38,858 nucleotides of DNA from Syntrophomonadaceae bacterium (GCA_007135125.1 SLJK01000105.1:1-38858); one strand, 5' to 3'; counted from the first letter of the stretch, positions 15,344 to 24,928 are shown. The notes: generated by a model not told the origin, from the sequence alone. Program-made: numbers and translations.

Positions 15344-16201
15344 ATGGATTTTGTAAAGATGCATGGGTTGGGAAATGATTTTATTGTCGTTAATAATATG
15401 GAAGAGAACCTGCAGTTACAGAAAGAACGTATGTCATACCTTTCCAAGGAATTATGCAGAAGAGGTTTTGGTATCGGGGCCGATGGATTGGTTCTAATTA
15501 CTTCTTCATCATTGGCATTTTTGGGTATGCGCATTTTTAATCCCGATGGAAGCGAAGCTGAGATGTGCGGGAATGCTATCCGATGCATAGCCAAATATTT
15601 ATGGGATAGAGGATTAGTGGGAGCCCCTAATTTTGTTATTGAAACACTGGCAGGCCTGAAAGAGGTGGAGGTTCTGTTAGCTGGAACCTCAGTTAGGGCG
15701 GTTAGAGTTGGAATGAGCGAGCCTATACTTGACAGCGTGGAAATACCTGTAAAAGGAACAGCCCGCAAGGTTTTGGATGAAGAAATTGTTGTAGATGGGG
15801 AACAGCTTTCTTTTTCTGCTATTAGTATGGGCAATCCACACTGTGTTATTTTCGTCTCTTCTTTGGAGCATATTCCCTGGCAGAAATGGGGTGCTTTTCT
15901 GGAAAGTAGTCCCACCTTTCCTGCACGAACAAACGTGGAGTTTGTGGAAGTGCTTTCTCCCCGAGAAATCCGTGTGAATGTATGGGAACGAGGGGCAGGA
16001 GCTACGTTAGCCTGTGGTACCGGTGCATGTGCAGCTGTAGTGGCAGGGATTTTAACAGGCCGGTTGGGATCTCCAGTGGAGGTCCACCTCCCTGGTGGAA
16101 ACTTGAAGATAGAGTGGGAAGAAGGCAGCAGTGTCTATATGGAAGGACCTGCTGAGGAGGTTTTTCAAGGGACCGTTAATATTTTGAAGGGGGAAAATTA
16201 A
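15344..16201 (+). CDS. dapF: Diaminopimelate epimerase
   Basis: DapF interconverts LL- and meso-diaminopimelate, for peptidoglycan and lysine. The 285-residue protein carries both catalytic cysteines: C75 in EMCGNAIRCIAKYL and C224 in LACGTGACAAVVAG. The N-terminal signature is MHGLGNDFIVVNN. Length is normal. A G-rich ribosome site precedes the ATG, and the stop codon abuts the ATG of dapL, indicating coupled translation. With DapL it supplies the aminotransferase route, which makes LL-diaminopimelate directly. Confidence 0.97.
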   Translation: MDFVKMHGLGNDFIVVNNMEENLQLQKERMSYLSKELCRRGFGIGADGLVLITSSSLAFLGMRIFNPDGSEAEMCGNAIRCIAKYLWDRGLVGAPNFVIETLAGLKEVEVLLAGTSVRAVRVGMSEPILDSVEIPVKGTARKVLDEEIVVDGEQLSFSAISMGNPHCVIFVSSLEHIPWQKWGAFLESSPTFPARTNVEFVEVLSPREIRVNVWERGAGATLACGTGACAAVVAGILTGRLGSPVEVHLPGGNLKIEWEEGSSVYMEGPAEEVFQGTVNILKGEN

Positions 16202-17377
16202 ATGGACCGTACAGCAGAGCGAATTCGTCTTTTACCCAAATACCTTTTTGCAGAGATCGACAAAAAAATCAGAGAAGCACAGGCGAAAGGGGTAGATGTT
16301 ATTAAATTGGGTATTGGTGATCCAGATATGCCCACCCCTGATTATATAGTAAAGAAGATGCAGGAAGAAGTGGCCAGACCTGAAAATCAATGCTATCCTC
16401 CAGATGAGGGAGTAAAGGAATTCAGAGAAGCTATTGCTGATTACTACCGGCAACGTTTTGGAGTAAAACTTGATCCTCAAAAAGAAGTTCTGCCGTTGTT
16501 GGGTTCTAAAGAAGGAATCGCTCATATTTCAGCCTGTTTTGTGAATCCCGGGGATGTTAACCTGGTTCCTGACCCCGGTTATCCCGTTTACAGCATTGGC
16601 ACCCTTTTTGCAGGCGGTGCTCCCCAGTTAATGCCCCTGAAAAGAGATAATGATTTCTTGCCTGAATTCCATAATATTCCTGCAGAAGCTGCACGCCGCG
16701 CCAAGCTGATGTTTTTGAACTATCCCAATAATCCCACAGGGGCTGTTGCGACAAAAGAGTTTATGGAAGAGGCCGTTTCCTATGCAGATGATAATAATCT
16801 GATCATTTGTCATGATGCCGCTTACAATGAGCTTGCGTTTGAGGACTATAAACCTATGAGTATTTTGGAGGTTAAAGGTGCTAAAGAACTGGCTATTGAG
16901 TTCGGTTCTCTTTCTAAAACTTTTAATATGACCGGTTGGCGTATCGGCTATGCCGTGGGCAATCCTTTGGCAGTAGAGGCTCTCTACCGCTTTAAAACTA
17001 ATATTGATTCAGGACTTTTTAAGGCGATACAGTTTGCCGGAGTGGAGGCTTTAACCAGCCCACACACTGAATCTTTTATCGAGGAATTGCGGACTATCTA
17101 CCAGGGCAGACGAGATGTAGTGGTTAAAGCGCTGCAGGAAGCCGGCTGGCCCTTGGAAGCACCCAAGGCTACATTTTATGTCTGGGCTCCTGTTCCAGCA
17201 GGCTTTACTTCCCAAGAATTTGTCTCTTACCTCCTGGAGGAAACAGGTGTAGTGGTGACCCCAGGCAGGGGTTTTGGCAAACACGGCGAAGGGTTTTTCC
17301 GGATTGCGTTGACTGTTAACAAGGAAAGAATGCAGGAAGCCATGGAACGTATCAAAAATACTGTTAGGTATGCCTAA
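16202..17377 (+). CDS. dapL: LL-diaminopimelate aminotransferase
   Basis: DapL converts tetrahydrodipicolinate and glutamate directly to LL-diaminopimelate, bypassing the succinylated or acetylated intermediates. The 391-residue fold-type I PLP protein shows GIGDPDMPTPDYIV near 37, the substrate-loop PDPGYPVYSIGTLFAGG near 123, NYPNNPTGAV near 175, and the PLP-lysine segment FGSLSKTFNMTGWRIGYAVGN near 235. Related class I aminotransferases exist, but the length, motifs and placement right after dapF favour DapL. It starts immediately after the dapF stop, with AAGGGGGAAA upstream. Confidence 0.92.
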   Translation: MDRTAERIRLLPKYLFAEIDKKIREAQAKGVDVIKLGIGDPDMPTPDYIVKKMQEEVARPENQCYPPDEGVKEFREAIADYYRQRFGVKLDPQKEVLPLLGSKEGIAHISACFVNPGDVNLVPDPGYPVYSIGTLFAGGAPQLMPLKRDNDFLPEFHNIPAEAARRAKLMFLNYPNNPTGAVATKEFMEEAVSYADDNNLIICHDAAYNELAFEDYKPMSILEVKGAKELAIEFGSLSKTFNMTGWRIGYAVGNPLAVEALYRFKTNIDSGLFKAIQFAGVEALTSPHTESFIEELRTIYQGRRDVVVKALQEAGWPLEAPKATFYVWAPVPAGFTSQEFVSYLLEETGVVVTPGRGFGKHGEGFFRIALTVNKERMQEAMERIKNTVRYA

Positions 17378-17451
17378 TAATTATTTTATGCAAGGCGGAT
17401 TATACGCTTTTTTTGAGATATTATTTAAAATAGGTGGGAGGAAAGGATTGT

Positions 17452-18474
17452 ATGAATGAGGGTTATAATGTCGCAATAGTGGGTGCGACCGGAATGGTTG
17501 GTCAGGCTTTCGTGCAGGTGCTCAAAGAAAGGCGGTTCCCTGTTAAAAAATGGAAGCTGCTGGCTTCGGCTCGTTCTGTTGATAAGACAATAAATATCGG
17601 TGGCGAAGCCTATACTATTGAGGAAGCCGGACCAGATGCTTTCCGGGGGATCGATTTTGCCTTTTTTAGTGCTGGTGGGGAAATAAGCAAAGACTTGGCT
17701 CCCGAAGCCGTGAAAAAAGGAGCAGTGGTAATAGATAATAGCAGTGCTTTTCGTATGGATCCAGAAGTGCCCCTAGTCGTACCCGAAGTAAATCCTGATG
17801 CTGTCCTTAGGCACAAAGGGCTTATCTCCAATCCCAATTGTTCCACTATCCAGATGGTAGTAGCACTACAACCGCTACATGCTGCTGTGGGATTAAAAAG
17901 AGTGGTGGCGGCCACCTATCAAGCTGTCTCAGGTGCGGGAAAGGAGGCGGTAGATGAGTTGAAGGATCAAAGCAGGGCGGTTCTTGATGGACAAGAACCT
18001 GAAAAAGCGGTCATTCCTTATAAAGGAGCAACAACTCATCATCAGATTGCTTTCAACATGGTTCCTCATATTGATGTCGTGGAGGACAGTGATTATACCA
18101 AGGAAGAAATGAAAATGATCAAAGAAACTCGTAAAATAATGGGCTTGGAAAATCTTCCCATTACGGTAACTACGGTTAGAGTTCCTGTATTTAACGGACA
18201 TTCAGAGGCGCTAAATGTAGAGCTTAAGGCACCCCTTTCCCCAATAGAGGCCCGCCAGTTGTTTTACGAAGCAGCGGGGGTGGTCGTGATGGACGATCCA
18301 GCGAATTTTGTATATCCTATGCCGGCCATGACAGAGGGAAAGGACGAAGTGTTTGTTGGTCGTATTAGAGCGGACGGCTCTGTTCCCTACGGTTTGAACT
18401 TGTGGGTTGTGGCTGACAATATACGCAAGGGAGCAGCCACAAATTCTGTTCAGATTGCAGAGTTGCTCATCTAA
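17452..18474 (+). CDS. asd: Aspartate-semialdehyde dehydrogenase
   Basis: Asd reduces aspartyl phosphate to aspartate semialdehyde, the branch point to lysine, threonine and methionine. The 340-residue protein starts with the NADP motif VAIVGATGMVGQAF. The catalytic cysteine is in SNPNCSTIQMVVAL near residue 130, and the substrate histidine region is RVPVFNGHSEALNVE near 245. GGGAGGA at 17436-17442 fixes ATG 17452 as the start; an in-frame GTG at 17434 lies inside that ribosome site. It follows dapL by 74 bases, in which GCG-loop-CGC plus seven T could make a weak terminator. The neighbouring lysine genes fit its role; dapA, dapB and aspartokinase are not in the window. Confidence 0.96.
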   Translation: MNEGYNVAIVGATGMVGQAFVQVLKERRFPVKKWKLLASARSVDKTINIGGEAYTIEEAGPDAFRGIDFAFFSAGGEISKDLAPEAVKKGAVVIDNSSAFRMDPEVPLVVPEVNPDAVLRHKGLISNPNCSTIQMVVALQPLHAAVGLKRVVAATYQAVSGAGKEAVDELKDQSRAVLDGQEPEKAVIPYKGATTHHQIAFNMVPHIDVVEDSDYTKEEMKMIKETRKIMGLENLPITVTTVRVPVFNGHSEALNVELKAPLSPIEARQLFYEAAGVVVMDDPANFVYPMPAMTEGKDEVFVGRIRADGSVPYGLNLWVVADNIRKGAATNSVQIAELLI

Positions 18475-18577
18475 TTATTTTCAGAACAACTAATTTGAGG
18501 AGAAAGGTTTTTCTACCTGCCAGCTTTAACAACAGATAATTAGTAGCACTGAAATGCGCTGTGGAAAGGATTTTTAT

Positions 18578-20035
18578 ATGCCTTTTGAAGTAGCTTCTGG
18601 TTTATTAAAAGCCCTTTACTCCCCTCTTTTCTATCAATATGTGAAGGGTGAGGAAAGGGTTTTTCAGTTATACAATGGTGACTTTCGAAGCATAGACTCT
18701 TTCAAAAAAAGGGCTCTTTTTTTGAAGAAAAAAAGATTTCCCCGGGGAACTGACCGACTCCTGGCAGAGTCCGGTAGCATTGCCTTGCAAAATATTAACA
18801 GAGAAAAAGAGCAGAAAGATGATAAACCATGTTATGTTATTACCGGCCAGCAGCCGGGTATACTGGGAGGGGCTCTCTATGTTCCTTACAAGGTGCTAAC
18901 GGCTATAAACCTGGCCAACGAAATGCAGGAGTGCTTGGGCATGACTGTCCGCCCTCTATTTTGGGTGGCAGGCGAGGATCATAACCTTTTTGGTATTACC
19001 AGAACTTTTATTCCACCGCCGGATAGGGGTGGAGCTCTAAGACTTCGGTTGGAGATGGAGCATTTTGGCCTTCCAGCGGGAGAGATCAAGGTTCCGCCTG
19101 AAAAAATGATAAAATTAATTAATAAACTGGAAAAGCTTACAGAAGTCAAGGAAAAAAATGAAAACTATGATTTCTCTGTCCTAAACACACTTCGCAGATT
19201 ATCTGTCACAGAACATACCCTAGGTAGTTGGTTTATAGCTGTTATGTCCTACCTTTTCGAGGGACATGGACTTTATTTTGTAGATCCTCTCCTAGCCAAC
19301 CGTAAAAAGTTTTATACAGAATTATTATTGCAGGTAGTTGAAGAAGGCCCGATTCTTCACTCGCTCATCGCGATTGCTGAAAGAAAGATAGCTGCTGAAG
19401 GGTTCATACCACAGGTGCGGAGAAGTGGAAAAGAGTCTTTGCTCATGATAGTTTGGAAAGGAAGAAGGCAGGTGTTGTGGAGGGAGGGAGAAAGCTTTTT
19501 TACTTCTAACAAGGATTTCTTTATTACGAAAAGAAATTTAAAAACTTTAATCAGGGAAAGACCTGAGCTTTTCAGTCCTAACGTTTTAATGCGACCCATT
19601 TTCCAGGACAGCATATTTGCTAACCTGGCTTACGTTTGCGGTCCAGGAGAGCTAGGTTATATGGCTCAGATCAAGGAAGTTTATGAACATTTCGGGCTAA
19701 AAATGCCGCTGTTGTATCCACGTAAAGGGGTGACATTAGTCGAACCCAAGCTGAGAAGACACCTGGAATATTATAATATAAGCGCTGAAGAGGCTATTTT
19801 GCAGGCTCAAAATAAACCAAGACGAAAGAGAAGAGGCAAAGAAGACCCCCGTTTTGAAGTGTTACGAGAGAACCTGTGGCCGCGGAGCAGGCCGCAGGAA
19901 AGAGTTTTTAATCTTTTTCCTTTTCTGGTAAGGGAGGGATTTTCCTTCTGGGAAAATTTTTGCTATCAGTTTGCTGCCCTGCCGGCAGGACATTACTTTT
20001 ATTCATGGGGAGAGGGCGAGAATCGTGGAGGTTGA
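18578..20035 (+). CDS. bshC: Putative cysteine ligase BshC (bacillithiol synthesis)
   Basis: BshC adds cysteine to glucosaminyl-malate in the last step of bacillithiol synthesis. The family's TGQQPGILGGALYVPYKVLTAINLA is near residue 90, WVAGEDHNLFGIT near 130, the nucleotide-binding RPIFQDSIFANLAYVCGPGELGYMAQIKEVYEHF near 340-375, and the C-terminal PQERVFNLFPFL near 448. ATG 18578 has GGAAAGGA correctly spaced; an upstream ATG at 18554 has none. At 485 residues it is shorter than B. subtilis BshC (539). The shortfall appears to lie between LEYYNISAEEAIL and PQERV, where the coiled-coil domain would be. Its end overlaps bshB1 by 11 bases. Confidence 0.9.
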   Translation: MPFEVASGLLKALYSPLFYQYVKGEERVFQLYNGDFRSIDSFKKRALFLKKKRFPRGTDRLLAESGSIALQNINREKEQKDDKPCYVITGQQPGILGGALYVPYKVLTAINLANEMQECLGMTVRPLFWVAGEDHNLFGITRTFIPPPDRGGALRLRLEMEHFGLPAGEIKVPPEKMIKLINKLEKLTEVKEKNENYDFSVLNTLRRLSVTEHTLGSWFIAVMSYLFEGHGLYFVDPLLANRKKFYTELLLQVVEEGPILHSLIAIAERKIAAEGFIPQVRRSGKESLLMIVWKGRRQVLWREGESFFTSNKDFFITKRNLKTLIRERPELFSPNVLMRPIFQDSIFANLAYVCGPGELGYMAQIKEVYEHFGLKMPLLYPRKGVTLVEPKLRRHLEYYNISAEEAILQAQNKPRRKRRGKEDPRFEVLRENLWPRSRPQERVFNLFPFLVREGFSFWENFCYQFAALPAGHYFYSWGEGENRGG

Positions 20036-20744
20036 TATTTTAGCTTTTGGTGCGCATCCAGATGATGTGGAATGTGGTGCGGGGGGCATTTTAGCCAGAC
20101 ATGCAGCCGAAGGTTACAGGTGCGGGATTGTGGATCTGACAGCGGGTGAAATGTCTACCAATGGGACTGTCGAAGAAAGAAAAGCAGAGGCTTCAAAAGC
20201 AGCAGAGATCTTAAACTGTCCGATAAGAAAATGTTTGAACCTTCCTGACGCACACCTTTCGGTAGAACAAGAGGGCGTTTATAGTGTTATTAAGGTTTTA
20301 AGGGAATTTAAGCCCCGCATTGTTCTTGCTCCTTTCTACAGGGACGATCGTCACCCTGACCACGGAGTTGCTGGTGAGTTGGTTAGAAGGGCTGTGTACC
20401 TTGCCGGTTTGAAAAGTTTGCCCCTGGAGGGAGACGCATTCCGTCCGCAAAAATTGTTCTTTTTTTTGCTTTATGTAAATCGCGATCCAGATCTAATTGT
20501 AGATGTTTCGGATTATTACCAAATTAAGGAAGCAGCAATCAGGGCACATCAGACACAGTTTCAGCAACACTGTTATGGAGGAGAGGGGCCCCTTAGCCTG
20601 GTTAATGATTCTTTTTTTCTACGTTTTATTAGCAGCCGGGACCGGTATTTTGGATCTTTAATTGGTGCTTCTTGCGGAGAAGGAGTGGTGCCTTATGGTA
20701 AATTAGCTGTTGCGGATCTTTGTGGTGAGGTGGGGTTCAAATGA
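20025..20744 (+). CDS. bshB1: Bacillithiol biosynthesis deacetylase BshB1
   Basis: BshB1 is a zinc deacetylase of the PIG-L/LmbE family that removes acetate from GlcNAc-malate. The GTG start at 20025 gives MEVDILAFGAHPDDVECGAGG, the family's usual N-terminus, and 239 residues; the longer frame from 19971 lies inside bshC and is not credible. Zinc ligands are in AHPDD near residue 12 and in DDRHPDHGVAGELV near 105. GGGAGAGGG sits upstream within bshC. It overlaps bshC by 11 bases and bshA by four, so the three genes form one translationally coupled unit. Confidence 0.93.
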   Translation: MEVDILAFGAHPDDVECGAGGILARHAAEGYRCGIVDLTAGEMSTNGTVEERKAEASKAAEILNCPIRKCLNLPDAHLSVEQEGVYSVIKVLREFKPRIVLAPFYRDDRHPDHGVAGELVRRAVYLAGLKSLPLEGDAFRPQKLFFFLLYVNRDPDLIVDVSDYYQIKEAAIRAHQTQFQQHCYGGEGPLSLVNDSFFLRFISSRDRYFGSLIGASCGEGVVPYGKLAVADLCGEVGFK

Positions 20745-21853
20745 AAATTGCTATGGTTTGCTTCCCAGGCCAGGGGGGTAGCGGTGTTATTGCTACTGAG
20801 CTGGGAAGGGAGCTTTCCCGAAAAGGGCACGAGATTCATATGATTTCTTACGAAAGGCCTTTTCGTCTTGAACAGAATGAAGAGATTTTTTTTCATAAGG
20901 TACAGATGAACGATTATCCTCTTTTTCCTTATCCTCTTTATACTCTTGATCTTTCTGCTAAAATAGCAGATGTTCTACGAAGTTTTGCTCCTCAGATTAT
21001 TCATGCCCATTATGTAATCCCTAACACCATAGCAGCATACCTGGCGAAAGAGCTTTATCAAGGAGTTGCTCCCAAACTTGTTACAACTATTCATGGAACC
21101 GATATTTCTATTTGGGGACAGGACCACCAACTGCGTCCCCTGATTCGTTATGGCTTGGAGAAAAGTGATGCAATTACTGCAGTTTCTCACACCTTGAAAG
21201 ATGAGGCACATTTAAATACGGGGATTAATAATATACAGGTTATTTATAATTTTGTTAATGAAAGTCTTTTCCAATACCACGGCAACGAAATGCTTCGCTT
21301 GCAGCTTGCTCCCGGCGGTGAAAAAGTCATCCTCCATATTTCGAATTTCCGGCCTGTCAAAAGAGTGCCCGATCTTATGCGTGCATTTGCTATGTTGCTT
21401 GAAGACGTGCAGGATGTTGTCCTGGTGCTGGTAGGTGATGGCGTTGAGAGGCTAAAGACCATTGAATTGGCGCGGGTTCTTGGAATAGAAGAAAAAGTTT
21501 GTTTTGTGGGGAACGTGCCCCACCCTGGGCCTTATCTTGCCGTTTCCCATTTGCTAGCTCTTTCTTCAGAAAAAGAAAGTTTTGGACTGGTTGCCTTGGA
21601 GGCCATGTCCTGTGGTAAGCCTGTTGTAGCTACAAGGACCGGTGGTCTGAGTGAACTGGTAGAGGACGGAAGGACAGGTTTTTTGACTCCAGTGGGAGAT
21701 ATAAATAGACTGTATGTTTCCATGAAAAGGATCTTGCAGGATGAAACATTATACCGTGTTTTTGCCAGCAACTCCAGGGAAAAGGCTGCCAAGTTTCTCT
21801 CCAGTATCATAATTCCATCTTATGAAAGGTTGTATACTTCCTTGCTGGAGTGA
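20741..21853 (+). CDS. bshA: N-acetyl-alpha-D-glucosaminyl L-malate synthase
   Basis: BshA is a GT4 glycosyltransferase that joins UDP-GlcNAc to L-malate in the first step of bacillithiol synthesis. The 370-residue GT-B protein begins [33 protein letters not shown], with the nucleotide-sugar glycine loop. It has [18 protein letters not shown] near residue 88, HGTDISIWG near 122, [17 protein letters not shown] near 200 and the donor-binding [32 protein letters not shown] near 275. Length matches B. subtilis BshA (377). The ATG overlaps the bshB1 stop. Related GT4 enzymes exist, but the position behind bshC and bshB1 settles the function. Confidence 0.94.
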   Translation: MKIAMVCFPGQGGSGVIATELGRELSRKGHEIHMISYERPFRLEQNEEIFFHKVQMNDYPLFPYPLYTLDLSAKIADVLRSFAPQIIHAHYVIPNTIAAYLAKELYQGVAPKLVTTIHGTDISIWGQDHQLRPLIRYGLEKSDAITAVSHTLKDEAHLNTGINNIQVIYNFVNESLFQYHGNEMLRLQLAPGGEKVILHISNFRPVKRVPDLMRAFAMLLEDVQDVVLVLVGDGVERLKTIELARVLGIEEKVCFVGNVPHPGPYLAVSHLLALSSEKESFGLVALEAMSCGKPVVATRTGGLSELVEDGRTGFLTPVGDINRLYVSMKRILQDETLYRVFASNSREKAAKFLSSIIIPSYERLYTSLLE

Positions 21854-21915
21854 AATATGTTACAATACTTCCATATTTTCCAGATATGAGCTAAACTGGA
21901 GATAAATTAGGAGCT

Positions 21916-22551
21916 GTGTTCTCATTGATAGCCATAATTGATTACGGTATGGGAAATGTTCAGAGTGTAGCTAATGCTTTTGCCAGGTTAGGGTTTAAAA
22001 CTGTACTTACTGGAGATTTGAAGACTATAAAAAATTGCACTACCCTGGTTTTACCCGGGGTCGGTGCCTTTGGTCGTGCAATTAAAGAGCTGCGGGAGAA
22101 AGGGCTTTTGGAACATTTACGTGAAAGAGAACAGGAAGGAACTTATATCTTGGGTATTTGCCTGGGTTTGCAGCTTTTTTTTGACAGCAGCCAGGAGGAT
22201 CCTGGGTGGGGAGGATTGAGTTTCTTTTCGGGACAGGTAGTGCGCTTCCCAACCAGTGTTAAAGTTCCGCACATGGGCTGGAACCGGGTTTATCATAATA
22301 ATGATAACCCCCTCTTTGAAGGAATTCCTTGCGGCTGTCATTTTTATTTTGCTCATTCATTTTACGGCTTTCCCGGCGGAGAAGAACTATTCCTGGCTCG
22401 CTGCAGGTATGGGGTTGAATTCCCTGCTGCATTAAGGAAAAAAAATGTTTATGGTTTGCAATTTCATCCGGAAAAAAGTGGTGAATGGGGTCTAAGAGTG
22501 TTGCAAAATTTTGGGAGGATGATTATAGATGCAGGTAATACCAGCTATTGA
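21916..22551 (+). CDS. hisH: Imidazole glycerol phosphate synthase, glutaminase subunit
   Basis: HisH hydrolyses glutamine to feed ammonia to HisF. The 211-residue class I glutaminase has IIDYGMGNVQSVANAF at the start, LPGVGAFGRAI near 47, the nucleophile cysteine in LGICLGLQLFF near 78, and the catalytic His/Glu in QFHPEKSGEWG near 187. The start is GTG 21916 with TAGGAG at correct distance. It begins 62 bases after bshA. Its last 23 bases overlap hisA in another frame, a strong coupling. It leads a hisH-hisA-hisF-hisI set for the late histidine pathway. Confidence 0.96.
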   Translation: MFSLIAIIDYGMGNVQSVANAFARLGFKTVLTGDLKTIKNCTTLVLPGVGAFGRAIKELREKGLLEHLREREQEGTYILGICLGLQLFFDSSQEDPGWGGLSFFSGQVVRFPTSVKVPHMGWNRVYHNNDNPLFEGIPCGCHFYFAHSFYGFPGGEELFLARCRYGVEFPAALRKKNVYGLQFHPEKSGEWGLRVLQNFGRMIIDAGNTSY

Positions 22552-23263
22552 CCTTCTCGGAGGAAAGTGTGTCCGGCTTTTAAGGGGAGAGAAAAAAAAG
22601 GAAACGGTTTACAGCAATGACCCTGTTGAAGTCGCCAAAAAATGGGAGAATGAGGGTGCTTTACGTTTGCACCTTGTTGATTTAGACGGCGCTTTTGAGG
22701 GTGAGCCGATCAATTCTGCTGTTATCTCTGCTATTGTTTCCGGTGTTGGCATTCCGGTGCAGCTTGGAGGGGGAATTCGCAGTGAGTTGCTCGTGAAAAA
22801 TGCTCTTGATTTAGGTGTTTCCAGAGTTATCCTGGGGACTGTGGCAGTGGAAAGCCCCGACCTTGTTCAAAAAATGGTGGAAACTTATGGTGAAAGTATT
22901 GTTGTCGGCATAGACGCCAGGGAAGGAATTGTAGCTGTTAAAGGTTGGGTTGAAGGTTCTGGAAGAAAAGCGGTGGAATTTGCACTGGAAATGCAGGATT
23001 GTGGTGTGAGTGAGATAATATATACTGATATTGCTCGAGATGGCTCTCTTGAAGGTCCTAACTATGTTGCTTTGCAGGAAATATTGTCTGCTCTTTCTAT
23101 TCCTGTGATAGCTTCTGGAGGTGTTTCTTCGCTTGAGGACCTTTGCCAACTTAAAATGCTGGAAAACAGTGGTATTAGTGGGGTTATCGTGGGCCAGGCT
23201 CTATATTCAGGGAAGTTTACGTTAAAAGATGCTATAATAGAGATCAAAGGTCAACAATCTTGA
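22529..23263 (+). CDS. hisA: Phosphoribosyl-formimino-AICAR ribotide isomerase
   Basis: HisA performs the Amadori isomerisation of ProFAR to PRFAR in histidine synthesis. The 244-residue beta/alpha barrel begins with the family's [21 protein letters not shown] containing the catalytic Asp8. [10 protein letters not shown] is near 53, VQLGGGIRS near 82, and the second catalytic Asp is in [16 protein letters not shown] near 167. The phosphate-binding [12 protein letters not shown] is near 200. GGGAGGA lies upstream inside hisH, with which it overlaps by 23 bases. Confidence 0.97.
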   Translation: MQVIPAIDLLGGKCVRLLRGEKKKETVYSNDPVEVAKKWENEGALRLHLVDLDGAFEGEPINSAVISAIVSGVGIPVQLGGGIRSELLVKNALDLGVSRVILGTVAVESPDLVQKMVETYGESIVVGIDAREGIVAVKGWVEGSGRKAVEFALEMQDCGVSEIIYTDIARDGSLEGPNYVALQEILSALSIPVIASGGVSSLEDLCQLKMLENSGISGVIVGQALYSGKFTLKDAIIEIKGQQS

Positions 23264-23286
23264 TTATTGACTGGGGGAGAGCACAA

Positions 23287-24051
23287 TTGCTGGCAAAGAG
23301 AATTATTCCATGCCTGGATGTGAAAGATGGCAGGGTGGTAAAAGGTGTAAAATTTGTTGATCTGAAAGACACCGGTGACCCTGTAGAATTGGCAAGTTTT
23401 TATGACAAAGCGGGAGCAGATGAGTTGGTGTTTTTAGATATCACTGCTTCTTATGAAGGCAGAAAAACCATGATCGATGTGGCCAGAAGAACAGCTCAAG
23501 AAATATTTATTCCGTTTATCGTGGGTGGAGGTATAGGCACCATAGACCAGATACGTGATGTTCTCAAAGCGGGTGCTGACAAAATATCACTTAATACTCC
23601 TGCTGTAGAGCATCCAGAACTTATCACAGAAGGCGCTAAAATATTTGGAAGCCAATGTATGGTTGTAGCTATTGACGCTTGCTGGAATGAGAAAATGGGG
23701 GAATGGGAGGTTTATACTCACGGAGGCAGGAAAGCAACGGGTATTTCGGCCCTGGAATGGGTTACTCGGGTAGAGAAACTGGGCGCAGGAGAAATTCTAT
23801 TGACCAGCATGGACGCCGATGGAGGGAAGATTGGGTATGATATTTCATTGACCCTGGCCGTGGGAGAGAGGACTAATCTTCCCGTAATAGCTTCGGGTGG
23901 GGCGGGAAGTCTGGAGCATTTTGCTGAAGTATTGACTGAAGGAAAAGCGGATGCAGCTTTAGCTGCTTCTGTTTTCCACTACCGGCAGTTTTCAGTACAG
24001 GAAGTTAAAAAATACCTGCAAGAGCAGGGAGTGGAGGTGCGCTTGAGTTAG
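23287..24051 (+). CDS. hisF: Imidazole glycerol phosphate synthase, cyclase subunit
   Basis: HisF uses ammonia from HisH to close the imidazole ring and releases AICAR. TTG 23287 is chosen as start: it follows GGGGGAGAG closely and yields [21 protein letters not shown], the standard HisF N-terminus, with 254 residues. The longer frame from TTG 23260 adds nine unrelated residues and spans the ribosome site. The catalytic aspartates are in CLDVKDG near residue 11 and in [13 protein letters not shown] near 130. [27 protein letters not shown] lies near 80-105. It is 23 bases downstream of hisA. Confidence 0.96.
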   Translation: MLAKRIIPCLDVKDGRVVKGVKFVDLKDTGDPVELASFYDKAGADELVFLDITASYEGRKTMIDVARRTAQEIFIPFIVGGGIGTIDQIRDVLKAGADKISLNTPAVEHPELITEGAKIFGSQCMVVAIDACWNEKMGEWEVYTHGGRKATGISALEWVTRVEKLGAGEILLTSMDADGGKIGYDISLTLAVGERTNLPVIASGGAGSLEHFAEVLTEGKADAALAASVFHYRQFSVQEVKKYLQEQGVEVRLS

Positions 24052-24052
24052 T

Positions 24053-24388
24053 ATGTTAGAAGAGCTTGCTTTTGAAAAGCATGGACTTTTACCGTCTATT
24101 ATTCAGGATTATGCCAGCGGAGAAGTGCTTATGTTGGCCTATATGAATCGGGAGTCATTGCAAAAAACGTTAGAAACCGGTTTGACCTGGTTTTGGAGCC
24201 GTAGCAGGGAACAATTCTGGCAAAAAGGAGAATCTTCCGGTAATATTCAGGAGGTACAGGAAATTTTTTTTGATTGCGATGCTGACACCTTATTGATAAA
24301 AGTAAAACAGACAGGACCTGCCTGTCATACCGGGGAGAGGAGTTGTTTTTATCGCTCTCTTTCCCTGCACCAAAAAGGCGATAAGTAG
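24053..24388 (+). CDS. hisI: Phosphoribosyl-AMP cyclohydrolase
   Basis: HisI opens the adenine ring of phosphoribosyl-AMP. The 111-residue protein has the PRA-CH signature: [19 protein letters not shown] near residue 26, [17 protein letters not shown] near 48, and the magnesium/zinc site [27 protein letters not shown] near 73-99 with its DxDxD and cysteines. The C-terminal pyrophosphohydrolase domain (HisE) found in fused HisIE proteins is absent, and no separate hisE lies next to it. It starts one base after the hisF stop. Confidence 0.96.
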   Translation: MLEELAFEKHGLLPSIIQDYASGEVLMLAYMNRESLQKTLETGLTWFWSRSREQFWQKGESSGNIQEVQEIFFDCDADTLLIKVKQTGPACHTGERSCFYRSLSLHQKGDK

Positions 24389-24415
24389 TTTTCGAAAACA
24401 AAAGGAACCGGGTTC

Positions 24416-24928
24416 ATGAATGTACAGCAGGAAAGAAAGCAATATAATTGCTATGAGGTGGAGACCGTCCTCGGCCTGTTCCTTATTTATTATAATGATG
24501 AGGGAATATACCGGCTTGTCCTGCCTTCTAACCCAATAATCCCTGGTTATAAATCACTTTTCAGCAAGGGAGCGAGCCACGGATTCCCTTGGCCGGACCT
24601 GGAGAGCGAATTAAAGTTTTATGGCAAGGGTCGAATAATTCGGGGCACGTATCCGCTTCTTAATCTAGGCTATTCAGAGTGGACAAAGAATGTGCTGCAG
24701 GCTACCTTAAGTATCCCTTTTGGAGAAACTAGAAGTTACAAACAAATAGCTGAACAACTTGGTAGGCCTTCTGCAGCCAGGGCTGTCGGCCGGGCAGTTT
24801 CCTGCAACCGCACTCCTATTCTTATTCCCTGTCACCGCGTAGTGGGGCAAAAGGGCCATTTAGTAGGATTTAGTTCCGGCCTGTTATGGAAGCAGAGGCT
24901 TTTGGACTTGGAGCAGCACGTTCCTTGA
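24416..24928 (+). CDS. ogt: Methylated-DNA-[protein]-cysteine S-methyltransferase
   Basis: This suicide enzyme transfers an alkyl group from O6-alkylguanine in DNA to its own cysteine. The 170-residue protein has an Ogt-like N-terminal domain and the C-terminal DNA-binding domain with IPFGETRSYKQIAEQLGRPSAARAVGRAVSCNR near 105-135. The acceptor-cysteine motif IPCHRVVG is near residue 142. AAGGAACCGGG precedes ATG 24416. Nothing links it functionally to the histidine genes upstream; the 27-base gap suggests it may share their transcript. Confidence 0.9.
   Translation: MNVQQERKQYNCYEVETVLGLFLIYYNDEGIYRLVLPSNPIIPGYKSLFSKGASHGFPWPDLESELKFYGKGRIIRGTYPLLNLGYSEWTKNVLQATLSIPFGETRSYKQIAEQLGRPSAARAVGRAVSCNRTPILIPCHRVVGQKGHLVGFSSGLLWKQRLLDLEQHVP

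Noticed and set aside
19971-20024. Longer N-terminus for bshB1 inside bshC
   Set aside because: The extra 18 residues are not family-like; GTG 20025 gives the standard MEVDILAFGAHPDD start.
23260-23286. Upstream TTG start for hisF
   Set aside because: It would add nine unrelated residues and include the ribosome-binding site in the coding part; TTG 23287 gives the usual HisF start.
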